A stretch of 21,748 bases of DNA from Bacteroidia bacterium (lineage in GTDB: Bacteria > Bacteroidota > Bacteroidia > Bacteroidales > VadinHA17): positions 1 to 21,748 of the forward strand of contig JAPLEC010000409.1 of NCBI GenBank assembly GCA_026391515.1. Direction: 5' to 3'. The notes beneath the pieces are model-generated. The model searched no databases. It saw only the letters and a program-made list of their open reading frames with translations, and had not been told where the DNA came from. The position numbers and the translations under genes are program-made. Shown piece by piece: positions 15,421 through 21,748 of the stretch (positions are counted from its first letter, which is position 1; every line of letters begins with the position of its first letter).

Positions 15421-17430
15421 ATGAGACAATCTGAAGCTAAATCGCGCATAGAGAGGCTCCGAAAGGAAATAAAAGAATATGAATATTATTATCGTGTTCT
15501 GAATAAACCCGTTATATCTGATTTTGAATTTGACCTCCTCCTGAATGAGCTTGATACTCTTGAGAAAAAGTTTCCGGAATTCATTACTGAAGATTCTCCG
15601 ACCAGAAGAGTGGGAAGCGATCTCACAAAGGAATTCCGGCAATTTGAACATAAATATCCGATGCTTTCGCTCGGGAACACCTATAATGAAGAAGAGCTCA
15701 GAGATTTTAATGCAAGGGTTGAAAAAGTAACGGGTGGTCCCGTCGAATTTGTCTGTGAGCTTAAATTCGATGGGGCTTCAATAAGCATAACATACAGGAA
15801 TGGAAAATTTTTAAGAGCGATAACCCGTGGTGATGGTACAAAGGGCGATGATGTAAGCCTGAATGTAAAAACTATCAGAAGCATTCCGGTTAAAGTAACC
15901 GGGGATAATATTCCGGATGAATTTGTTATGAGGGGTGAGATATTGATGCCAAGGGCAGTTTTTGACAGGCTGAATGAAGAGAGAGATAAAGAGGGACTGC
16001 CTCCCTTCGCAAATCCGCGCAATGCTGCATCTGGAACTCTTAAGCTTCTTGATCCGCGTATAGTGGCCTCCAGGGAACTTGATTGCATATTTTATTTCCT
16101 TCTTTCGGACGACCTGCCGCATGATACGCATCTCGATAATTTGACTGAGGCAGCGCGATGGGGGTTCAGGGTATCCGAAAATATCAGATTATGCAGGAGC
16201 ATGGAAGAAGTTATCATATTCATAAATCATTGGGAATCAGAACGTAAAAAGCTGCCATTCGATATTGACGGCGTTGTGATTAAAGTTAATTCACTCACTC
16301 TGCAGGAAGAGCTTGGATTCACTGCGAAATCGCCAAGATGGGCAATTGCATACAAATATAAAGCCGAGCAGGTATCAACAAGGTTGTTGTCTGTTTCGTT
16401 CCAGGTTGGGCGGACCGGCAATGTTACCCCGGTTGCAAATCTTGAGCCCGTATTTCTTGCAGGTTCAACAGTAAAGCGTGCAACATTGCATAATGCTGAC
16501 CAGATAGCTCTTCTCGGCCTGCATCTTAATGATATTGTATATGTTGAAAAAGGAGGAGAGATAATTCCAAAAATAGTTGGTGTTGATCAATCATCAAGGA
16601 ACAAGAACGCCAAAAAGGTTGTTTTTATCGCTAATTGTCCTGAGTGCGGAACTCCTCTTATCAGAAATGAAGGAGAAGCAAATCATTTCTGCCCTAATTA
16701 TCTGCACTGCCCGCCTCAGTTAAAAGGCAGGATTGAACATTTTATAAGCAGAAAAGCAATGGATATTGACGGGCTCGGTGAAGAGACCGTTGACCTCCTC
16801 TTCAGCAAGAACCTGATAAGGAACTATGCGGATCTCTATGAACTGAAGGTTGAACAGCTTGTACCGCTGGAGCGTCTTAACAAGAAATCGGCTGAAAATA
16901 TTATTAGAGGTATAAAATCATCACTGTCTGTTCCTTACAGCAGGGTACTTTTTGCTCTCGGGATAAGGCATGTCGGTGAGACTGTTGCAAAGACCATTGC
17001 CGGTAAGTTCAGATCGATTGACGATCTGATGAAAGCAGATTTTGAGAGTCTGACAAGCGTTAATGAGATAGGTCCTAAAATAACTTCAAGCATCATTTCG
17101 TTTTTTGCAGATGCGGATAATATTTCAATAATAAACCGGCTGAGATCATATGGCATAAGGTTCTCTGAAGAAGATACAAAAAGTCCTGAAAGCGACAAGC
17201 TTATAGGGAAGACGATCCTGATATCAGGTGTCTTTCAGAAGCACAGCCGCGAAGAGTATAAGAATCTCATTGAAAAGCACGGAGGGAAAAATACAACATC
17301 AATCTCCGGCATTACATCTTTCATACTTGCCGGAGAAAACATGGGACCTTCAAAAAAAGAAAAAGCAGAAGAGATGGGAGTCTTGTTCATAAGTGAAAAT
17401 GAGTTCCTTAAAATAATTGGAGAAGAATAA
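15421..17430 (+). CDS. ligA: NAD+-dependent DNA ligase
   Basis: Seals nicks in DNA during replication and repair using NAD+. The 669 residues are full length. Order of domains: Ia with the paired tyrosines of KEYEYYY near 18-24 and the YPMLSL segment near 79; the adenylation domain with KFDG (adenylated Lys115) and RGDGTKGDD near 136-144, continuing to DGVVIK near 263; an OB-fold; a Cys4 zinc finger with C406, C409, C424 and C430; helix-hairpin-helix repeats with DIDGLGEET and GIRHVGET; and a C-terminal BRCT domain from about 592 (KLIGKTILISG). All catalytic residues appear intact. It follows the AmmeMemoRadiSam cassette by 47 bases and may share its transcript, but no functional link is implied. 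Confidence 0.97.
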   Translation: MRQSEAKSRIERLRKEIKEYEYYYRVLNKPVISDFEFDLLLNELDTLEKKFPEFITEDSPTRRVGSDLTKEFRQFEHKYPMLSLGNTYNEEELRDFNARVEKVTGGPVEFVCELKFDGASISITYRNGKFLRAITRGDGTKGDDVSLNVKTIRSIPVKVTGDNIPDEFVMRGEILMPRAVFDRLNEERDKEGLPPFANPRNAASGTLKLLDPRIVASRELDCIFYFLLSDDLPHDTHLDNLTEAARWGFRVSENIRLCRSMEEVIIFINHWESERKKLPFDIDGVVIKVNSLTLQEELGFTAKSPRWAIAYKYKAEQVSTRLLSVSFQVGRTGNVTPVANLEPVFLAGSTVKRATLHNADQIALLGLHLNDIVYVEKGGEIIPKIVGVDQSSRNKNAKKVVFIANCPECGTPLIRNEGEANHFCPNYLHCPPQLKGRIEHFISRKAMDIDGLGEETVDLLFSKNLIRNYADLYELKVEQLVPLERLNKKSAENIIRGIKSSLSVPYSRVLFALGIRHVGETVAKTIAGKFRSIDDLMKADFESLTSVNEIGPKITSSIISFFADADNISIINRLRSYGIRFSEEDTKSPESDKLIGKTILISGVFQKHSREEYKNLIEKHGGKNTTSISGITSFILAGENMGPSKKEKAEEMGVLFISENEFLKIIGEE

Positions 17431-17440
17431 TAATTATCAC

Positions 17441-17472
17441 TTGCTGACTTTAATAAAAAACTGTTAGGTTTG
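17441..17472 (+). promoter_or_regulatory. possible internal promoter before the DUF6913-dapA pair
   Basis: TTG at 17441-17443 and TAGGTTTG at 17465-17472 (exact TAnnTTTG) are separated by 21 bases, the same spacing as the argS promoter. The predicted transcript would begin at or beside the ATG at 17477, so it would be leaderless, which lowers confidence. Confidence 0.3.
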
Positions 17473-17476
17473 TAAT

Positions 17477-18052
17477 ATGGAACTTTTCGAAAATACAAGA
17501 CTGAAGATCGGGAATTCAATCTTATTAAAGAGAATTGCAAATATCAGGAGGAAAATATTTTATTCAAATATTGGCCAGATAAAGAAGATAGGTGTAGTAT
17601 GGGATACTTCAAAAACTCAGGATTTCAGTAGCTTATCGAAGTTTTACCAGAAAATGCATGAACGGAATATTGATGTTAAAATTCTCGGATTTTACCCGGG
17701 GAAAGAACTTCCAAATCAGTATACAGCTATCAGATACCTTTCATGTATCAGGAGGAAAGAAATAAACTTTTTCTACATTCCTGTTTCTACGGAGACAGAT
17801 GTTTTTATTAATACGAAGTTTGATGTACTTATCGATATCAATTTTGATAAATCATTCCCACTCTTTTATATAACATCAATGTCGTCGGCCAGCTTTAAAG
17901 TCGGATTATTTGACTTACAATCAGGCGAATCGACTTTTGATTTAATGATCGAACTAAAAAAGCCTGTCAGCATTGAAAATTATCTTGAACAGGTGATACA
18001 TTATCTTGAGATGATAAAATCAGGATCTTCCGATCTAGTTTATAAACAATAG
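17477..18052 (+). CDS. DUF6913-type conserved hypothetical protein
   Basis: A 191-residue protein that I recognise as the Bacteroidota family DUF6913, often encoded just before dapA; its function is unknown to me. It has no signal peptide or membrane helix. A basic amphipathic N-terminus (LLKRIANIRRKIF) is followed by an alpha/beta pattern: strand IKKIGVVWDTS, a helix with LSKFYQKMHERN, strand VKILGFYPG, then FDVLIDINFDKSFPLFYITSMSSASFKVGLF and a helical C-terminus. The strand-helix order recalls nucleotide- or sugar-binding folds but no catalytic motif is visible. It ends 2 bases before the dapA ATG, so translation of the two is probably coupled, hinting at a link with lysine/peptidoglycan precursor synthesis. 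Confidence 0.78.
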   Translation: MELFENTRLKIGNSILLKRIANIRRKIFYSNIGQIKKIGVVWDTSKTQDFSSLSKFYQKMHERNIDVKILGFYPGKELPNQYTAIRYLSCIRRKEINFFYIPVSTETDVFINTKFDVLIDINFDKSFPLFYITSMSSASFKVGLFDLQSGESTFDLMIELKKPVSIENYLEQVIHYLEMIKSGSSDLVYKQ

Positions 18053-18054
18053 CT

Positions 18055-18933
18055 ATGAAAAAATTTAAGGGTACAGGTGTCGCAATCGTCACACCATTCA
18101 AGAATGACTCAAGTATTGATTTTCCTGCTCTGGGACGCGTAGTAAATCATGTGATTAAAGGCCAGGTAAATTTTATCGTGGCAATGGGCACAACAGGCGA
18201 AGCTTCAACCCTTACAAAAGACGAAAAACAAGCAGTTATTTCCTATGTGACTGAGGCAGTGCATAACCGGGTACCGCTCGTTATTGGTATAGGCGGTAAC
18301 AATACACAGGAAATAATAAACTCAATCAGGGAGCTTGATCTTGCCGGTGTCGATGGAATATTATCTGTCGCTCCTTATTATAATAAACCCAGCCAGAGAG
18401 GGATTTTCCAGCATTTCAAGGCTATCTCAACATGCAGCCCGCTTCCTGTGATAATTTACAATGTTCCCGGCAGGACCTCTGTAAATATCACATCTGATAC
18501 CTGTCTTGAGCTGGCTCATGAATGTGAAAATATCGTTGCAGTCAAGGAAGCTTCCGGAGATTTAGCCCAGATAATGAGAATAATAAAAGGGAAGCCTGAG
18601 AATTTCCTTGTCATCTCAGGAGATGATATGATGACTATTCCAATAATATCTGCAGGCGGATCAGGGGTAATTTCTGTTTTGGCAAATGCATATCCGGCAG
18701 AATGCAGTGAACTGGTGAGCCTTGCTCTTAAGAACAATTTTAAAGCAGCACGTGAGATTCATTTCCGGTTCATGGAATCAATTGAGCTTCTGTTTGCCGA
18801 CGGGAATCCTTCGGGTATCAAGGCATTCATGAGCATGATGAACCTGTGTCAGAATAATCTCAGGCTGCCGCTGGTCCCGGTTAATAAGAACGTATTCTCA
18901 AGGATACAAAAAGTAGTTGAGGATCTGAAGTAA
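18055..18933 (+). CDS. dapA: 4-hydroxy-tetrahydrodipicolinate synthase
   Basis: Condenses pyruvate with aspartate semialdehyde, the first committed step to diaminopimelate and lysine. The 292 residues match the family. Visible are GTTGEAS at 45-51 with the Thr46/Thr47 proton-relay threonine, YYNKPSQ at 108-114, IIYNVPGR at 133-140 with catalytic Tyr135 and the carboxylate-binding Arg140, and VAVKEASGD with the Schiff-base Lys164. GGSGVISVLAN near 201 completes the barrel. These fit DapA better than N-acetylneuraminate lyase or KDG aldolase. It is the end of the plus-strand run and converges with secA across 15 bases, in which no terminator hairpin is seen. Confidence 0.96.
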   Translation: MKKFKGTGVAIVTPFKNDSSIDFPALGRVVNHVIKGQVNFIVAMGTTGEASTLTKDEKQAVISYVTEAVHNRVPLVIGIGGNNTQEIINSIRELDLAGVDGILSVAPYYNKPSQRGIFQHFKAISTCSPLPVIIYNVPGRTSVNITSDTCLELAHECENIVAVKEASGDLAQIMRIIKGKPENFLVISGDDMMTIPIISAGGSGVISVLANAYPAECSELVSLALKNNFKAAREIHFRFMESIELLFADGNPSGIKAFMSMMNLCQNNLRLPLVPVNKNVFSRIQKVVEDLK

Positions 18934-18948
18934 TCAGCTTTATTTGCT

Positions 18949-21748
18949 CTAATTTAGATTTTGGGGCCCGGCTGCCTGCTGCATACCGTGGCATTGCTTG
19001 TATTTTTTACCGCTGCCGCAGGGACATGGGTCATTCCTCCCTACTTTCTTATCGACCCTGACAGGTTCAGTCTTGCGATCCTTGTCGCTTCCACCACCAC
19101 CTCCGGTACTGCTATATTGAGAAAAATCGCTTTTTGAAGTTCTCAGATTTTCAACCTGGCGACGTCGCTGTGCTTCTTTTACCTGTTCAGGGTCCTGTGT
19201 AGGAATATGTCCCTTCATAAGAGTACTGACAATATCCTTATTCACCTTAATGATCATCGCCCTGAATAATTCATAAGATTCAAACTTATAGATAAGAAGA
19301 GGATCTTTCTGCTCATAAGTGGCATTCTGTACAGACGTTTTTAATTCGTCCATCTCACGTAATTGCTCTTTCCACGCATCATCAATTGTCGCCAGAACTA
19401 CTGTTTTTTCATAAGCTTTGGCCAGCTCTTTGCCTTCCGATTCAGCTGTAGCTTTCAGATTAGTAATCACCTGAAACACTTTCACTCCATCTGAAATGGG
19501 AACGACAACATTTTCGTAAACATGCGACATCCGTTCGTAAACATCCTTCAGAACTGGGTAAGCCTGCTGTGAAATTGACTCAACCTTTCTCTTGTATGTA
19601 TCGAGGACTTTTGCATAAACTCCATCAATAACTTCATTGGGCTGACCCTTCAGGAAATCCTGTTGTTTAACAGGCGAATCCATTGAAAATGAGCGTATAA
19701 GATCAAAATCAAATCCTTCATAATCACCTGCATCCTGGTAAGTCTCAACAAGATTTTTTGTAACATCATACATTGAATTGGCAACATCGACGCTTAATCT
19801 TTCACCAAGCAGGGCATGTCTCCTTTTCTTATAAATGACACTTCTCTGTGAATTCATCACATCGTCATATTCAAGAAGTCTTTTACGGATGCCAAAGTTG
19901 TTTTCTTCCACTTTTTTCTGTGCACGCTCAATTGATTTTGTGATCATCGAATGCTGGATCATCTCACCATCCTTTAGTCCCAGCTTATCCATTATTCCTG
20001 CTATCCGTTCAGAACCGAAGATTCTCATAAGTTCATCTTCGAGCGAAACAAAGAACTGTGAAGAGCCTGGATCTCCCTGTCTTCCTGAACGTCCGCGCAA
20101 CTGTCTGTCGACCCTTCGTGATTCATGTCTTTCAGTACCAATTATTGCCAATCCTCCTGCCCTTCTAACCTCTTCAGTAAGCTTAATATCAGTACCACGA
20201 CCAGCCATATTGGTTGCAATCGTAATAGTTCCTGATTTTCCGGCTTCGGCCACTATATCCGCCTCTCTCTGGTGAAGCTTGGCATTAAGAACGTTATGTC
20301 TAAGCCCCTTCATCTTAAGCATTCTGCTAAGAAGCTCGGAAATTTCAACAGAGGTCGTACCTACAAGTACAGGCCTCCCCTTGCGGTTCAAGTCAGATAT
20401 TTCATCAATAACAGCATTATACTTTTCTCTTTTGGTCTTATAGATAATATCTTCCCGGTCATCTCTGATAACAAGTCTGTTTGTGGGAATAACGACCACA
20501 TCGAGCTTATAGATATTCCAGAACTCACCCGCTTCTGTTTCAGCGGTACCTGTCATACCGGCAAGCTTGTGATACATTCTGAAATAGTTCTGAAGCGTAA
20601 TTGTTGCATATGTCTGAGTGGCTGCCTCTACTTTTACATTCTCCTTGGCTTCAATTGCCTGGTGAAGTCCGTCTGAATACCTTCTGCCTTCAAGAATTCG
20701 TCCTGTCTGCTCATCAACGATCTTCACCTTATTATCGATGACAACATATTCCACATCCCGGTCAAACAGAGTCCATGCTTTAAGCAGCTGGGTCATTGTA
20801 TGAACCCTTTCCGATTTGACTGAATAATCCTGAAGCAATTCATCCTTAAACTGGAGCTTTTCTTTTTCGCTTTTCCCGGATTTTTCAAGATCGGCAATTG
20901 TTGAACCCACGTCCGGAAGTATGAAGAAGCTGGCATCTTCAACTGATGTTGATATCAGATCAATACCTTTATCTGTTAATTCTATTGAATTATTTTGTTC
21001 ATCAATAATGAAATATAGTTCATCGGTCACTTTAGGCATCTCCTTGCTGTTATTCTGCATATAGAAGTTTTCTGTCTTCTGAAGGAGTGTCTTATTCCCT
21101 TCCTCACTCAGGTATTTGATAAGTGCACTATTTTTGGGAAGACCCTTGAATGCTCTCAGAAGAAGCAGGCCACCTTCCTCATTCTTACCTTCTGCAATAA
21201 GATGTTTTGAATCGGCAAGTATCTGAGTTACAAGTTTTTTCTGAGCGTTGACCAGCATATCAACTTTTGGTTTTAGTTCATCAAACTGCTGTGTATCGCT
21301 TTTTGCAGTAGGCCCTGAAATAATAAGCGGAGTACGGGCATCATCGATAAGAACGGAGTCAACTTCGTCAACAATAGCATAATGGTGTTTTCTCTGGACA
21401 AGGTCCTCAGGGTTGATAGCCATATTATCGCGCAGGTAATCGAAACCAAATTCATTATTGGTCCCGAATGTAATATCTGCATTATATGCTTTGCGTCTTT
21501 CTGGTGAGTTAGGCTGATGCTTATCAATACAATCGACGATTAATCCATGGAATTCATAAATCGGTCCCATCCATTCAGAGTCGCGTTTGGACAGGTAATC
21601 GTTAACTGTAACAATATGAACACCCCTTCCGGCAAGAGCATTCAGGAATACAGGGAGAGTTGCAACAACTGTTTTCCCTTCACCTGTATCCATCTCTGCA
21701 ATTTTTCCCTTATGAAGTGCAACTCCTCCAATAAGCTGGACATCATAA
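18949..21748 (-). CDS. secA: preprotein translocase ATPase SecA (5' end outside window)
   Basis: ATPase motor that pushes unfolded preproteins through SecYEG. The frame stays open to the right edge: the codons before the internal ATG at 21693 read YDVQLIGGVALHKGKIAE, the segment that precedes Walker A in SecA. Visible order: Walker A TGEGKT; the DEVDSVLIDDA Walker B; a crosslinking domain that is longer than in E. coli; GRGTDIKL, then RHESRRVDRQLRGRSGRQGDPG of the second motor domain; the helical scaffold and wing; and the C-terminal zinc SEC-C motif CPCGSGKKYKQCHG. About 932 residues are seen, and roughly a tenth or more of the protein is missing. It is head-on to dapA. ffh, the other targeting ATPase, lies about 11 kb away. 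Confidence 0.97.
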   Translation of the reverse strand, partial: YDVQLIGGVALHKGKIAEMDTGEGKTVVATLPVFLNALAGRGVHIVTVNDYLSKRDSEWMGPIYEFHGLIVDCIDKHQPNSPERRKAYNADITFGTNNEFGFDYLRDNMAINPEDLVQRKHHYAIVDEVDSVLIDDARTPLIISGPTAKSDTQQFDELKPKVDMLVNAQKKLVTQILADSKHLIAEGKNEEGGLLLLRAFKGLPKNSALIKYLSEEGNKTLLQKTENFYMQNNSKEMPKVTDELYFIIDEQNNSIELTDKGIDLISTSVEDASFFILPDVGSTIADLEKSGKSEKEKLQFKDELLQDYSVKSERVHTMTQLLKAWTLFDRDVEYVVIDNKVKIVDEQTGRILEGRRYSDGLHQAIEAKENVKVEAATQTYATITLQNYFRMYHKLAGMTGTAETEAGEFWNIYKLDVVVIPTNRLVIRDDREDIIYKTKREKYNAVIDEISDLNRKGRPVLVGTTSVEISELLSRMLKMKGLRHNVLNAKLHQREADIVAEAGKSGTITIATNMAGRGTDIKLTEEVRRAGGLAIIGTERHESRRVDRQLRGRSGRQGDPGSSQFFVSLEDELMRIFGSERIAGIMDKLGLKDGEMIQHSMITKSIERAQKKVEENNFGIRKRLLEYDDVMNSQRSVIYKKRRHALLGERLSVDVANSMYDVTKNLVETYQDAGDYEGFDFDLIRSFSMDSPVKQQDFLKGQPNEVIDGVYAKVLDTYKRKVESISQQAYPVLKDVYERMSHVYENVVVPISDGVKVFQVITNLKATAESEGKELAKAYEKTVVLATIDDAWKEQLREMDELKTSVQNATYEQKDPLLIYKFESYELFRAMIIKVNKDIVSTLMKGHIPTQDPEQVKEAQRRRQVENLRTSKSDFSQYSSTGGGGGSDKDRKTEPVRVDKKVGRNDPCPCGSGKKYKQCHGMQQAAGPQNLN

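Noticed and set aside
15681..16131. Two minus-strand open frames opposite ligA
   Set aside because: Serine-rich shadows of the ligA coding strand with no recognisable domain.
19835..20676. Plus-strand open frames opposite secA
   Set aside because: Antisense to conserved SecA motor motifs; no independent start signals or family resemblance.
1..21748. CRISPR arrays, insertion sequences, prophage or integrated element boundaries
   Set aside because: No regularly spaced repeats, transposase or integrase frames, or tRNA-linked direct repeats were seen; gene content is chromosomal.

Overview
This window looks like a chromosomal segment of a Bacteroidota bacterium, probably in or near Bacteroidales/Marinilabiliales. 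The signs are gene content (argS-ffh-folD, a DUF6913-type gene abutting dapA, a long SecA ending in a SEC-C motif, a NuoN-type complex I subunit), a lipoprotein with a CKKDD surface-export-like signal, few Shine-Dalgarno sequences, and -7 boxes of the Bacteroidota form TAnnTTTG. No rRNA, tRNA, CRISPR array, insertion sequence or phage gene was seen. Both edges cut genes: nuoN lacks its 5' end and secA lacks its 5' end.

Layout. (1) 2-1082, plus strand: the 3' part of nuoN and a 111-residue unknown protein starting one base after its stop. (2) 1090-4093, minus strand: a compact run of TPR protein, ComA-like phosphosulfolactate synthase and shikimate dehydrogenase. (3) 4094-4430: the only gene-free stretch over 300 bases, holding three successive inverted repeats, the last a good intrinsic terminator facing right with no known gene to terminate. 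(4) 4431-5456, plus: a lipoprotein with a five-bladed PD40-type propeller. (5) 5477-9496, minus: argS-ffh-folD, with a plausible promoter upstream of argS. (6) 9727-18933, plus: seven co-directional genes, namely a SiaC/DUF1987 protein, a three-gene AmmeMemoRadiSam cassette, ligA, a DUF6913-type protein and dapA. (7) 18949 to the right edge, minus: secA.

Most genes are housekeeping: respiration, aromatic and lysine biosynthesis, one-carbon metabolism, translation, DNA ligation, SRP and Sec export. The least understood part is 10269-15373. There a MEMO-AMMECR1 fusion, an 807-residue membrane protein with a degenerate spermidine-synthase-like core, and a radical SAM enzyme with a Tat-like N-terminus lie in tight succession. 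AMMECR1, MEMO and this radical SAM family are known to co-occur as the AmmeMemoRadiSam system, whose substrate I do not know to be established. Here the cassette also carries a membrane partner whose aminopropyltransferase residues are missing, and all three products have membrane or export-type N-termini. I infer a membrane-associated modification system; this is a hypothesis.
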